The position numbers and the translations under genes were made by a program. Below are positions 20,199 through 29,201 of a stretch of DNA of 64,000 nt, piece by piece; the first letter of the stretch is position 1, and every line of letters begins with the position of its first letter. The DNA comes from Gammaproteobacteria bacterium. Its GTDB lineage: Bacteria; Pseudomonadota; Gammaproteobacteria; Xanthomonadales; Rhodanobacteraceae. The stretch is taken from positions 62,001 to 126,000 of the forward strand of contig JAJPJT010000077.1 in the NCBI GenBank assembly GCA_021324095.1, read 5' to 3'. Under the pieces are notes generated by a model that saw only the letters and a list, made by a program, of their open reading frames with translations, ran no database searches and was not told the origin of the DNA.

Positions 20199-20918
20199 AT
20201 GACCCGCATTGTCGCCGCGCTGCTCGTTGGGATCGGACTGGTCGTCGGAGGCTGGTTCATCGGCAATGGCTTCGCACACCGGCACGCGGTGCGCTACGTG
20301 ACAGTCAAAGGCCTTGCAGAACGCAACGTCAAAGCCGACATCGCGCTCTGGCAGATCCATTTCGCCGAAACGGGCAACCAGCTCGCCGACGTGCAGGCCG
20401 GCATCCAGCGCGATGACGCCGCGATCACCGCGTTCCTCAAGCAACACAAACTCGGACCGGACGCGATTGCGTTCCACAGCGTGCAGGTGACCGACCGAGC
20501 TGCACGCAATTACGGCAATGACCAGTACAAGACGCGCTTCGTCGTCAGCGGCACCATCATGGTGCGAACGAAGGACGTGGATGCCGTGGCAGCCGCGGCG
20601 CAGGACACCGGCGCGTTGATCGCGCAAGGCATCGTGCTTGGCAATCCGGACGGGAGTTTCAACGAAGGGCCGAACTATCTTTTCGATGGCATCAACGCGC
20701 TGAAGCCGTCGATGATCGCCGAAGCGACGAAGAACGCGCGCACCGCCGCCGAACAGTTCGCGCGCGACTCCGGCAGCCGGCTGGGCGGCATTCTGCGCGC
20801 CAACCAAGGCGTGTTCGAAATCCTGCCACGCGACAAGGCGCCGATGCTGCAGCAGGACAAGCAGATCGACAAGACCGTACGCGTGGTGGCGACGCTGGAT
20901 TACACGCTGGTCGATTGA
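20199..20918 (+). CDS. SIMPL domain-containing protein (DUF541)
   Basis: A 239-residue protein with one N-terminal membrane anchor (RIVAALLVGIGLVVGGWFIG) and a periplasmic SIMPL domain. Typical SIMPL blocks are VTVKGLAERNVKADIALWQI, the central pairing SVQVTDRAARNYGND, and the C-terminal ALKPSMIAEATKNARTAAEQ. This family is common in Gram-negative bacteria and related to the Brucella BP26/YggE group; the role is unclear, with oxidative-stress resistance reported for YggE. GGAGG at 20186-20190 sits 8 bases before the ATG at 20199, which decides the start. Confidence 0.85.
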   Translation: MTRIVAALLVGIGLVVGGWFIGNGFAHRHAVRYVTVKGLAERNVKADIALWQIHFAETGNQLADVQAGIQRDDAAITAFLKQHKLGPDAIAFHSVQVTDRAARNYGNDQYKTRFVVSGTIMVRTKDVDAVAAAAQDTGALIAQGIVLGNPDGSFNEGPNYLFDGINALKPSMIAEATKNARTAAEQFARDSGSRLGGILRANQGVFEILPRDKAPMLQQDKQIDKTVRVVATLDYTLVD

Positions 20919-20934
20919 GCCGCATGCGGAACGC

Positions 20935-23586
20935 CTACGCGCGGTTGCGCGGCTTGGCACGATGGGTCGGCGTGGCCGACCAAGGGTCATCCGGCCAAGG
21001 GTGCTTGGGGTAGCGCCCCTTCAATTCCTTCTTCACCTCGGGATAGGTGCGTTCCCAGAAACCGCGCAAATCCTGCGTGACCTGGATCGGGCGTCCGGCG
21101 GGCGACAGCAGATGAAGCGTCACAGGCACGCGACCGCGGGCGATCCGCGGTGTTTCCGCGAGACCGAACAGTTCCTGCAACTTCACCGCCAGTACCGGTG
21201 AGGCGACTTCGCTCTTAACTTCCGCTGGCGGGTACTCGAGCTTGCGCGTCATGCCGCTCGGCACCGTGATCGCATCCGGCGCGGCTTCGTCCAGCAATCG
21301 GCGCTGCGGCCAGCCTAGCAACGTGCCGAATGCGTTCGACAGTTCGTTCGATGACAACGCATCCAGCTTGCGCTTGCCCCGGAGCGCGGGCGCCAGCCAG
21401 GATTCCAGCGAATCCAGCAGCCCCGCGTCGGACACATCCGGCAACCCCGCGTCGGGCAGCGCACCACGCAACCAGGCGATCCGCGCGCGCAGCCGTCGCG
21501 TAACATCGCTCCAGGGGAGCACTTCGAGTCCGCGTGAGCGGATAAGTGCCAGCAACGCGGGCAAGGCATCTTCCGGCTCCGCGGCAACAGCGCGGCGCTC
21601 CAGCACGATGGCGTCGAAGCGATGCTGCTGGACGGCTTCGACTACGTCATTGTCGTTCACCCGCACCACGCGCTCGCGCACGAAATGCTGTGGGTAATCG
21701 CGCTCAAGCAACGCGGGATCGAAAGGTGCCGCTGCGAGAACGAGGCTGTCGCGCACATCGAAGCGCGCCTCGGTGACGACCAGCCACGGTTCGCCGAACA
21801 GGACCGACGCTTCGTGCAAGCGCACGCCGCGGCCGTTGGCGAGCAGATACCGCCGAGGGTCTTTCGCATCCTGCTTCGCCACGCGGTCCGGGAAAGCGTG
21901 CAGCAGCAGGTTGCCCACGCCGAGCGCCTCAGGTGTGCCGCTGGCGCCGTGTCGAACGCCGAGCCGCTTGCGCCAGCCGCGCGCGGCCTGCTCGATGGCG
22001 GACAGCGCGCCCGTATCGGCGTCGCGCACCGCGCGCGCGCCCGCATCGCGGTACAGGTGCAGAGCATCGATGCGCGCACGCAAGTCATCGTTGAATCCGC
22101 CGCGCAGTGGCGAACGTGCCTCCAGCAGCGCCAGCAGGTCCGCCACGAGCGGGCGCAATGCGTCCGGTGCGCGCAACGCGGCAGCAGCCAGGCGCGGATG
22201 CGCGCCCAACTGCAGCACGTCGCGGCCCAGCCGCGTGATGCGCAAGGTGCCGTCGAGTGCGCCCAGGCGTTGCAGCAGGTCGCGCGCTGCCGCGAGTGCA
22301 CCGGACGGTGGCGCATCCAGCCAGCGCAGGGCCGATACCGCGTCCTCGCCCACGCCCCACGCGGCGAGTTCCAGGGCGAGCGCGGACAGCTCGGCCTGCG
22401 TGATTTCCGGCGTGCGCGATGGTTCAAGACGGCGGCTCTCGGGCCACAAGCGATACGCGACGCCGGGTGCGACGCGTCCCGCACGTCCGGCGCGCTGGTC
22501 GGCCGAGGCTTGGGAAATGGCGACGGTCTCCAGACGGGACAAGCCGGAATTCGGATCGAAACGCGGCTCGCGCGCGAGTCCCGCATCCACCACCGCGCGT
22601 ACGCTAGGCACGGTGATCGACGATTCGGCAACGTTGGTGGCAAGGATCACGCGACGCATGTCCGGTTCCGCCGGCGCGAGCGCGGCCTGCTGCTCGACAA
22701 GGGACAGTTCGCCGTGGAGAGGAACAATTTCGAGGTGCGCACCCTCCCCCGCTTGCGGGGAAGGCGGCGCGAAGCGCCGAGCTCGTAGCGCTGGGTGGGG
22801 GAAATCGCGCGCGAGCGTTCCCCCCCTCTGGCCTGCGGCCATCTCCCCTCGCTCGCGGGGGGAGAGTTCCACATCTTCCAGCATCCTTTGCACCCGTGCG
22901 ATTTCGCGTCGGCCCGGCAGGAACACCAGCACGTCGCCGCCGGTTTCCTCGAATGCGGTCTGCACGCTGCGGCACAAGTGCGCAAGTTCGTTCTCGCCGC
23001 GCCGCGCCGGGGGATGTTCGATGCGGACCGGAAACGCTCGGCCTTCGCTGCACAGCACCGGCGCGTCCAGCCAGGTTGCAATTCGCGCGTCCTCCAGCGT
23101 CGCCGACATCAGGACGATGCGGAGGTCCGGACGCAGCGATGCCTGCACGTCGAGCGCCAGCGCCGCGCCGAGATCGCCGGCCAGGTGCCGCTCGTGGAAT
23201 TCGTCGAAGATGAGCGCGCCAATACCGGTCAGTTCCGGATCGTCCTGCAGCATCCGGGTCAGGATCCCTTCGGTGACGACGACGATGCGTGTCGCATCCG
23301 ACACGCGCGACTCGAAGCGGATGCGGTAGCCGATGGTTTGCCCGACCGCCTCGCCGCGCTGTGCGGCCATGAAGCTCGCCGCGGCGCGTGCGGCGATCCG
23401 GCGCGGTTCCAGCATCACGACTTGACGGCCCGCGAGCCACGCCTCGTCCAGCAGCGCGGGCGGCACCTGCGTGGTCTTGCCGGCCCCGGGCGGCGCTTCC
23501 AGCACCACGCGCGGATGCGCGCGCAGGCTTTCGCGAATGCGCGGCAGCAGTGGCGTGATCGGAAATTCGATGTCGACGCGAGGCAT
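20935..23586 (-). CDS. hrpB: ATP-dependent helicase HrpB, with an in-frame repeat insertion
   Basis: An 883-residue DEAH-type putative RNA helicase (E. coli 809). Motifs in order: Walker A APPGAGKTTQ (K37), motif II DEFH in IFDEFHERH, motif III SAT, ATNVAESSITVP, and QRAGRAGR. After the helicase core come the HrpB-specific helical domains (about residues 450-880). Between VQRMLEDVE and EIVPLHGELSLVEQQ, where relatives are contiguous, about 42 residues rich in Arg, Gly and Pro correspond to repeat DNA (see the repeat at 22735-22872). The ATG at 23586 opens MPRVDIEFPITPLLP; the frame upstream is not family-like. HrpB's cellular role is poorly known. Confidence 0.93.
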   Translation of the reverse strand: MPRVDIEFPITPLLPRIRESLRAHPRVVLEAPPGAGKTTQVPPALLDEAWLAGRQVVMLEPRRIAARAAASFMAAQRGEAVGQTIGYRIRFESRVSDATRIVVVTEGILTRMLQDDPELTGIGALIFDEFHERHLAGDLGAALALDVQASLRPDLRIVLMSATLEDARIATWLDAPVLCSEGRAFPVRIEHPPARRGENELAHLCRSVQTAFEETGGDVLVFLPGRREIARVQRMLEDVELSPRERGEMAAGQRGGTLARDFPHPALRARRFAPPSPQAGEGAHLEIVPLHGELSLVEQQAALAPAEPDMRRVILATNVAESSITVPSVRAVVDAGLAREPRFDPNSGLSRLETVAISQASADQRAGRAGRVAPGVAYRLWPESRRLEPSRTPEITQAELSALALELAAWGVGEDAVSALRWLDAPPSGALAAARDLLQRLGALDGTLRITRLGRDVLQLGAHPRLAAAALRAPDALRPLVADLLALLEARSPLRGGFNDDLRARIDALHLYRDAGARAVRDADTGALSAIEQAARGWRKRLGVRHGASGTPEALGVGNLLLHAFPDRVAKQDAKDPRRYLLANGRGVRLHEASVLFGEPWLVVTEARFDVRDSLVLAAAPFDPALLERDYPQHFVRERVVRVNDNDVVEAVQQHRFDAIVLERRAVAAEPEDALPALLALIRSRGLEVLPWSDVTRRLRARIAWLRGALPDAGLPDVSDAGLLDSLESWLAPALRGKRKLDALSSNELSNAFGTLLGWPQRRLLDEAAPDAITVPSGMTRKLEYPPAEVKSEVASPVLAVKLQELFGLAETPRIARGRVPVTLHLLSPAGRPIQVTQDLRGFWERTYPEVKKELKGRYPKHPWPDDPWSATPTHRAKPRNRA
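22735..22872. repeat. REP-like palindromic pair inside hrpB
   Basis: Two palindromes face each other: CCCCCGCTTGCGGGG at about 22746-22760, and CCCCTCGCTCGCGGGGG near 22845-22861. Between them are GGCGGCGCGAAGCGCCG, CGCTGGGTGGGG, and CTCTGGCCTGCGGCCATC. The DNA is read through in frame in hrpB, as SPRERGEMAAGQRGG and PHPALRARRFAPPSPQAGEG among others. Such CTCTCCC-type palindromes are usually intergenic in these genomes. Confidence 0.75.
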
Positions 23587-23683
23587 CGAGCATTGTAGGC
23601 GCAGGCTTGCAAACCGTTGAACTTCGATGGAAACATTCGCGCCCATGCAGGAGACCGGACATGCAAAGGTTTGGTAGGCTCTC

Positions 23684-23728
23684 CCGTTTCCCCTCTCCCC
23701 TCTCCCCCCGTCTCCCGTCTCCCGTCTC
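23684..23728. repeat. Pyrimidine-rich tandem repeat abutting tatD
   Basis: Short units CCCCTCT and CCCGTCT are repeated directly up to the base before the tatD ATG (CCCCTCTCCCCTCTCCCC followed by GTCTCCCGTCTCCCGTCTC). The stretch takes the place of a ribosome binding site and is likely length-variable. Confidence 0.7.
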
Positions 23729-24520
23729 ATGCACCTGATCGACATCGGCGCCAACCTCACCCATGAGTCCTTCCGCCGCGATCTCGACGCGGTGCTGGAG
23801 CGTGCCCGCGAGGCCGGGGTGGAGCGGATGATCGTGACCGGCGCGTCGCGCGAAGGCAGCCAGCACGCGCTGGACCTCGCGCGCGAGCATCCCGGAAAGC
23901 TGTATGCGACGGCGGGCGTGCATCCGCATCACGCGGGCGACTACGGTGCGGAGACGGACGCGTTGTTGCGCGAGCTGGCGCGCGAACCCGAAGTAGTCGC
24001 GGTCGGCGAAACGGGGCTGGACTATTACCGCGACCTGTCGCCGCGCCCGGCGCAACGCGCGGCATTCGAAAAGCAACTCGGGGTTGCAGTCGATCTGAAT
24101 ATGCCGTTGTTCCTCCACCAGCGCGACGCGCACGACGATTTCCTGGTGTTGCTGAAATCCGCGCGCGATCGCGTGCCGGCGGTGGTGGTGCATTGCTTCA
24201 CCGATGAGCGGCGGGCGCTGTTCGAGTACCTCGACCTCGATTGTCACATCGGGATCACGGGCTGGATCTGCGATGAACGACGCGGGATGCAGGTGCGTGA
24301 ACTGGTGCGCGAGATTCCCGCCACGCGCCTGATGCTGGAAACCGATGCACCGTACCTGTTGCCGCGCGACATCCGGCCGCCGCCCGCCGATCGGCGCAAT
24401 GAACCCATGTACCTGAAACACATCTGCGAAGCCGTCGCCCGCGAACGTGGCGAAGACGCGGCCCTCACCGCGGGCAACGCGACCGCAGCCACGCGCGCAT
24501 TTTTCGGGCTGCCTTCGTAA
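23729..24520 (+). CDS. tatD: TatD family metal-dependent DNase
   Basis: A 263-residue TIM-barrel hydrolase. The metal ligands of the family are visible: an N-terminal DIGANL (the usual DxHxH is replaced, as in E. coli TatD proper), the Glu in VAVGETGLDYYRD, His in LFLHQRDAHDD and VVHCFTDE, and Asp in LMLETDAPYLLPRD. TatD is a 3'-5' exonuclease with a reported role in DNA repair or degradation. Its start is set by a pyrimidine repeat directly upstream rather than a normal ribosome site. It diverges from hrpB across 142 bp. Confidence 0.92.
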   Translation: MHLIDIGANLTHESFRRDLDAVLERAREAGVERMIVTGASREGSQHALDLAREHPGKLYATAGVHPHHAGDYGAETDALLRELAREPEVVAVGETGLDYYRDLSPRPAQRAAFEKQLGVAVDLNMPLFLHQRDAHDDFLVLLKSARDRVPAVVVHCFTDERRALFEYLDLDCHIGITGWICDERRGMQVRELVREIPATRLMLETDAPYLLPRDIRPPPADRRNEPMYLKHICEAVARERGEDAALTAGNATAATRAFFGLPS

Positions 24521-24576
24521 GCGGCCGGCGCGTAGCGCCTGCTCCTGCTTTTGGCGATCGTGGGCGCCGGCGTCTA

Positions 24577-25344
24577 CTACGACACACGTCCTGCGCGAAC
24601 CGCGAGCGACCAGCGCACCGGCCGTACGCGTTCCGGGCTGCCCCATGCTGCAACCAGTTCGTCCGCGACCGCTGCGACCGCGTCGTCGCCCGTCGTCTTC
24701 AGATAGCGCTGGGCCGCCGACCACGAGGTGAGATAAGCGAGCAGATCCCGGACACCCCATTCGACGCGCATTTCGAAAGGGGGATCTGCAATCTCGGCGA
24801 ACGGCAGCGCCAGCGAGGCATAGCCCTCGTCCACCAGCCGGCGTTCCGGCGACCACCAGGCACCGAGGACATCGTCGTACAGATATGCGATCACCTCGTC
24901 GACTTCCGGCGTGACGCTGCAATTCGCGTAACACCACGCCGCGAACAGCGCGCCGGGCCGGGCAACGCGCCGCACCTCGGCGACGAACGCATCGAGGTCG
25001 AACCAGTGCAGCGCCTGAGCGACCGTGATCGCATCGGCCGAGCGCGCGTCGAGGGTCGTGCGGTAACCCTTTCCATCAGCCAGATCCCGCGGTTCGTTGC
25101 GGTATTCGACGCGCGGATGGGCGACGGTGTTGCGGAGTTGCGTTGCGCTGGGGTCGGTCGCGATCACGCGAGCGAAGTGCCGCGCGAGCGCAACGCTGGC
25201 CTGGCCATTGCCGCAGCCCGCATCCCACGCGCACGTGTGCGCCGGTGCCTCGGCCGCGATCCAGTCGAACAGTGTGTCGGGGTAATGCGGCCTCGCCTTG
25301 GCGTACAGATCGGCGTGTCCTGAAAAGTGGTCCTTGAAAGTCAT
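24577..25344 (-). CDS. Class I SAM-dependent methyltransferase
   Basis: A 255-residue methyltransferase of the Methyltransf_11 type. An N-terminal [19 protein letters not shown] matches a common group of unassigned methyltransferases (yeast Tmt1-like). The SAM-binding motif I is [17 protein letters not shown] (about residues 38-54), motif II an acidic [11 protein letters not shown], and IADAVAEALHWFD-like [13 protein letters not shown] is motif IV. Substrate unknown; trans-aconitate methylation has been shown only for some relatives. Its ATG overlaps the stop of the rluE frame (ATGA), suggesting translational coupling. Confidence 0.85.
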   Translation of the reverse strand: MTFKDHFSGHADLYAKARPHYPDTLFDWIAAEAPAHTCAWDAGCGNGQASVALARHFARVIATDPSATQLRNTVAHPRVEYRNEPRDLADGKGYRTTLDARSADAITVAQALHWFDLDAFVAEVRRVARPGALFAAWCYANCSVTPEVDEVIAYLYDDVLGAWWSPERRLVDEGYASLALPFAEIADPPFEMRVEWGVRDLLAYLTSWSAAQRYLKTTGDDAVAAVADELVAAWGSPERVRPVRWSLAVRAGRVS

Positions 25345-25927
25345 TGGCGCATCCTGCCGTGCCGGCCTGCATGCGGCGTGAACGGATCCACGATCACACG
25401 ATGCCTGCCCGGCGCGAGATCGCCGAGTGCATAATCGCCGATGCGCGTGCGGATCAGCCGCAGCGTCGGCAAGCCCACCGCCGCGGTCATCCGCCGCACC
25501 TGGCGGTTGCGGCCTTCGCGGATCGTGAGTTCGAGCCACGCGTCCGCACCGTCTTGCGGAACCGCACCGGCGGATCGCGCGGCCACAACCAATCCGGTGC
25601 GCACGACAGCGCACGCACCTCGGCGGGACGCGCCGGACCATCCTTCAAGTCAATGCCGTCACGCAGCCGCTGCAGCGCCGATGCAGCCGGCACGCCTTCC
25701 ACCTGCACGAGATAGGTTTTCGGCAGCTTGTGGCGCGGATCGGTGACGCGGTGCGCCAGCGCGCCGTCGTCGGTCAGCAGCAACAAGCCTTCGGAGTCGT
25801 AATCGAGGCGCCCGGCCGGATACAGGTCGGGCGGCAAGCCGAATTCCGCCAGCGTACGCCGCGGCAGCGCGCTGCGGTCGGTGAACTGGCACAGGACGTC
25901 GAAAGGCTTGTTGAACAGGACGAGCAT
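25341..25927 (-). pseudogene. rluE: RluE-type 23S rRNA pseudouridine synthase, frameshifted
   Basis: Two overlapping frames together encode one RsuA/RluE-family enzyme. Frame 1 from ATG 25927 reads LVLFNKPFDVLCQFTD, with the catalytic block PAGRLDYDSEGLLLLTDDG, up to [12 protein letters not shown]. Frame 2 then continues [20 protein letters not shown] and LPTLRLIR to a stop at 25341. Inserting one C into GTGCGGACG (about 25541-25549 on the plus strand) restores VPDAWLEL as in homologues, so a single-base deletion, or a sequencing error, is the likely cause. If intact it would modify U2457 of 23S rRNA. There is no S4 domain, as in RluE. The downstream methyltransferase overlaps its stop. Confidence 0.85.
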
Positions 25928-25947
25928 GGCGATCGTCCGGGTGTGCG

Positions 25948-27057
25948 TCAGTGCACGGAAGTCGACGGTGCGGGCGGCGCGACCGTGCTGGCCGGCGCCA
26001 CGCTGCCTGCGGCGGCGGGACCGTCCGCCGCCTCTGCACCCGGCGCGGTCACGGTGTAGCCGCGCGCCTGCAGCGCGGCGAGATAACCGTTGGGGTCCAG
26101 CAGGTCGTGCATCGGCAGTATCGCGAACGCCTGCGCGTCGCTCGCGAGCACTTCGTCCGCGGCGGCGAGCCACGTGCCTTCGATGCGCGTCGGAAGATCG
26201 TCGATGCCGAGCGCCTTGGCGAAGCCCGCACCGGTGATCGCCGACTGGCAGGCGTCGCGATACGTGCGGTCCGAAACGCGCCGCAGGGTCGCGATGTCGC
26301 CGGTCGCCCATGCGTTGGCGCGCGCACGAAAATCCGGCAACTGGTGATCGACCACTTCGAGCACCAGGTCGAGGCAGGCGATGCCGTCCGGGCCCGATGC
26401 CGCGAACGCCTTGACGGCCTGGCGCGGCTCCTTGATCTCCAGCGTGGTTTCCGGTTTCACCAGATCGACGCCGTGCTGCTTCGCCAGCGCCGCCACGGTA
26501 TCGGTGACTCCGCCGTCGCCGCGCAGGCCGTTCGCTTTCATCGCCTGCTTCATCAACTTGAGTGCGGCGATGAGGGGCCGGTAACGGTCGACCGAATAAT
26601 CGTCGCCGAAGTAGCGTTGGCGCGCGTAGTACCAACGCGCGTAGGTCGCGGGTGGCAGGACGTCGTGCAGGGTCTTGCCGTCCGGATTGCGCTGTGCGCG
26701 CCAGATCGAGGGCAGCAGAAAAAGTTTTCCGAACCAGTTGGTGTCCACCTTCAGCTTGACGCCGGGCGATTCGAGCACCGTCTGCGACGCGGCGATGGTC
26801 TGCGCGACCTGCGTGGAGTGCCATTCGACGCCGGCGGGCAGCGCCGGAACCACGCCGAGGATCCACAACACGTGGTCGCCGCGCGTGACCTTCCACAAAC
26901 CCGGGCCCGGCACCACGCCGGTCACGTTCACCGCCTGCAGCGTGGTGATCGATGCGGCCGGTGCGGGCGTCGCGGCACTCGATGCGGGAACGGCCGTCTG
27001 CGCGCTTGCGCAGGCGCAGGTCAACAGCAGGGCGGCGCTGAAGAGAATTGGACGCAT
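25948..27057 (-). CDS. TraB/GumN family protein
   Basis: A 369-residue exported protein. It has a signal peptide (PILFSAALLLTCACASAQ, possibly a lipoprotein through the cysteines), then the TraB/GumN pattern: LWKVTRGDHVLWILGVVPALP at the start of the domain, ESPGVKLKVD, and the C-terminal LGIDDLPTRIEGTWLAAADEV. The family is distantly related to the Tiki metalloproteases; the GX2H and E motifs of active members are only partly present (ILGVVP replaces LGTxH), so it may be inactive. The tail is Ala/Pro-rich. GumN belongs to the xanthan cluster of Xanthomonas but has no known role. It lies upstream of rluE in the same direction. Confidence 0.82.
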   Translation of the reverse strand: MRPILFSAALLLTCACASAQTAVPASSAATPAPAASITTLQAVNVTGVVPGPGLWKVTRGDHVLWILGVVPALPAGVEWHSTQVAQTIAASQTVLESPGVKLKVDTNWFGKLFLLPSIWRAQRNPDGKTLHDVLPPATYARWYYARQRYFGDDYSVDRYRPLIAALKLMKQAMKANGLRGDGGVTDTVAALAKQHGVDLVKPETTLEIKEPRQAVKAFAASGPDGIACLDLVLEVVDHQLPDFRARANAWATGDIATLRRVSDRTYRDACQSAITGAGFAKALGIDDLPTRIEGTWLAAADEVLASDAQAFAILPMHDLLDPNGYLAALQARGYTVTAPGAEAADGPAAAGSVAPASTVAPPAPSTSVH

Positions 27058-27148
27058 GCATCCATGACCCCGTGGGGTGCGGCAAGTTCGGCGTGTGCGC
27101 ATTCCGCGGTCGCGGTGCGCAGCGCCGGGTGCGCTATGGCAGGCGCGT

Positions 27149-28654
27149 TCACCGCGAACCGCCATGCATGATCCGGTCGATCAATCCGGTCGTGGATTTT
27201 CCCGGGACGAGCGGCACCAGGACGACACTGCCGCCGTTTGCTTCGACCCATTCGCGCCCGACGACTTGCTCCATCTGATAATCCTGTCCTTTCACCAGCA
27301 CGTCCGGTCGCGCCGCCTGCAACAGCTCGAGGGGCGTGTCCTCCCCGAACACCGTGACGGCATCGACGCAGTCGAGCGCCGCCAGCATCGCCGCGCGCTC
27401 GTGCTCGGACACCAGCGGTCTTTCCGGGCCCTTGAGCCTGCGTACGGATGCATCGCTGTTGATCGCCACGATCAGGACGTCCCCGTGTTGCGCTGCCTGG
27501 TGCAACAGCGAGAGATGCCCCGCGTGGAGCAGGTCGAAACAGCCGTTGGTGAGCACGATGCGCTTGCCCGCATTCCGCCAACTTTCCATCTGTGCCGCGA
27601 GTTCGGCGCGCTCCATGACCTTGTGGGTGTGCTTGCCGCCGAGGAAGTCGGTGATTTCCCTGGCCGTGATGCTGACGGTCCCGATCCTGCCGACGGTGAT
27701 GCCGGCGGCGGCGTTGGCGATCGTCGCCGCCTCGACCAGCGTCGCTCCGGCGGCGAGCGTGGTGGCCAGTACTGCCACCACGGTATCGCCCGCGCCCGTG
27801 GGATCGAACAGCAAGCGTCCGCGTGCCGAAATCGCATGCGCCGGCCCCTCGACTGGCGCCACCAGCATGCCGCGTCCGCCACGCTTCACGACCAGTGCGT
27901 CGGCGCCGATGTCCCGCGCAAGCACTTGCGCGCACGCGGCAATGGACGCGGTGTCCGCCGGCTCGAACGTCCTGCCCGCGGCGATTTCCAGTTCGCGCAT
28001 GTTGGGCGTCAGGATGCTGGCGCCACGATATGCGCCGAAATCACGCTGCTTGGGATCGACGACGATGCGCGCGCCGGCGGCCGTGGCGATCTCCCGGATG
28101 CGCGCGACGAGCGCAGGCGTGAGCACGCCTTTGGCGTAGTCGCTCAGGATGATGATGTCCGGCGTGCGGCCCTGGCGCAGCCGTTCGACGATCCAGTCGA
28201 TCGTTTCCGCCGGACAAGGCGTGGCGTCTTCCCAGTCGAGCCTGACCAGTTGCTGGTTGCGCGCGAGGGCGCGCAACTTGCGTGAGGTCGCCCGTGTCCC
28301 GAGTGGGCGGACCGCGCGGACGTCGATGCCTGCTTCCCGGCACAGCTCGAGGACATGGTCGCCGGCCGCGTCCTCGCCGACCAATCCGGCGAGGCTGACG
28401 TTTGCACCGAGGACCGCCGCCTGGCGTGCCACGTTGGCGGCGCCGCCGAGCCTGTCTTCGAAGCGCTGCACGCGCACCACGGGCACGGGCGCTTCCGGCG
28501 AAATCCGCTCCACGTCGCCGACGGCGTACTCGTCGAGCATGACGTCGCCCACGACCCACACGGCAAGCTCGCGCGCGCGGCTGAAGACGCCGGCCAGCGA
28601 GATTGCGTCGGGTGCTGCGCCCTGGCTGTCCATGGTGAGGCTATCCGATGGCAT
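27149..28654 (-). CDS. hldE: Bifunctional heptose 7-phosphate kinase / heptose 1-phosphate adenylyltransferase
   Basis: A 501-residue two-domain enzyme that phosphorylates D-glycero-D-manno-heptose 7-phosphate at C1 and later adenylates the 1-phosphate. The ribokinase-like N-terminal domain ends with the anion-hole motif FDPTGAGDTVVAVLA; it begins with VVGDVMLDEYAVGDVERISP and RLGGAANVA. The C-terminal nucleotidyltransferase domain has LTNGCFDLLHAGHLSLLHQA and DVLVKGQDY. It is the last gene of the heptose set, overlapping gmhA by 14 bp; a later ATG at 28633 would remove the overlap. It completes the ADP-heptose pathway together with gmhA, gmhB and hldD just upstream. Confidence 0.96.
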   Translation of the reverse strand: MPSDSLTMDSQGAAPDAISLAGVFSRARELAVWVVGDVMLDEYAVGDVERISPEAPVPVVRVQRFEDRLGGAANVARQAAVLGANVSLAGLVGEDAAGDHVLELCREAGIDVRAVRPLGTRATSRKLRALARNQQLVRLDWEDATPCPAETIDWIVERLRQGRTPDIIILSDYAKGVLTPALVARIREIATAAGARIVVDPKQRDFGAYRGASILTPNMRELEIAAGRTFEPADTASIAACAQVLARDIGADALVVKRGGRGMLVAPVEGPAHAISARGRLLFDPTGAGDTVVAVLATTLAAGATLVEAATIANAAAGITVGRIGTVSITAREITDFLGGKHTHKVMERAELAAQMESWRNAGKRIVLTNGCFDLLHAGHLSLLHQAAQHGDVLIVAINSDASVRRLKGPERPLVSEHERAAMLAALDCVDAVTVFGEDTPLELLQAARPDVLVKGQDYQMEQVVGREWVEANGGSVVLVPLVPGKSTTGLIDRIMHGGSR

Positions 28655-29201
28655 TGGCTTCGAGCGCTTCCGCGAGCGCGTGGATGCAGACGTCGTGGAC
28701 CTCCTGGATGCGCGCGACGACCTTGGATGGCGCCTTCAACGCAATGTCCGCGAGTCCTGCCAGCGCGCCGCCGTCCATTCCCGTCAGCGCGACCACCTTG
28801 CACCGGCACGTGCGCGCGGTTTCCGCGGCCGCGACGACGTTCGGCGAATTGCCGCTGGTGCTGATCGCGAGCAGGATGTCGCCCGGCGACGCGATGGCTT
28901 CGACCTGACGCGCGAAAACGCGGCCATAGCCGTAATCGTTCCCGATCGCCGTCATCGTCATGGTGTCCGAGGTGAGCGCGACCGCGGCAAGCGCGCGCCG
29001 GTCGTCGCGAAAGCGGCAGACCAGTTCGGCGACGAAGTGCTGCGCCGACGCGGCGCTGCCTCCGTTGCCGCACGCGAGAATCTTGTGTCCGGACGCGAGG
29101 CAGCCCTGCATCGCGGCGGCCGTTTCTTCCAGCAACGGCGACAGCCCTGCCGCCTCGCGCATCACCGCGGCGTGTTCCTCGAACAGGGAGGCAATGTTCA
29201 T
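28641..29201 (-). CDS. gmhA: Sedoheptulose 7-phosphate isomerase GmhA
   Basis: A 186-residue SIS-domain isomerase that converts sedoheptulose 7-phosphate into D-glycero-D-manno-heptose 7-phosphate. It has the family string KILACGNGGSAASAQHFVAE near residues 40-60, the adjacent CRFRDDRRALAAVALTSDT, and a second sugar-binding block ISTSGNSPNVVAAAETA. The C-terminal helix carries EVHDVCIHAL. Its ATG overlaps the gmhB stop by 4 bp (ATGA). Its end overlaps the hldE start. Confidence 0.95.
   Translation of the reverse strand: MNIASLFEEHAAVMREAAGLSPLLEETAAAMQGCLASGHKILACGNGGSAASAQHFVAELVCRFRDDRRALAAVALTSDTMTMTAIGNDYGYGRVFARQVEAIASPGDILLAISTSGNSPNVVAAAETARTCRCKVVALTGMDGGALAGLADIALKAPSKVVARIQEVHDVCIHALAEALEANAIG

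Noticed and set aside
22735-22872. CRISPR-like repeat array near hrpB, and other clustered palindromes (43120-43242, 50225-50362)
   Set aside because: The palindromes are few, differently oriented and not separated by regular unique spacers; no cas genes are present.
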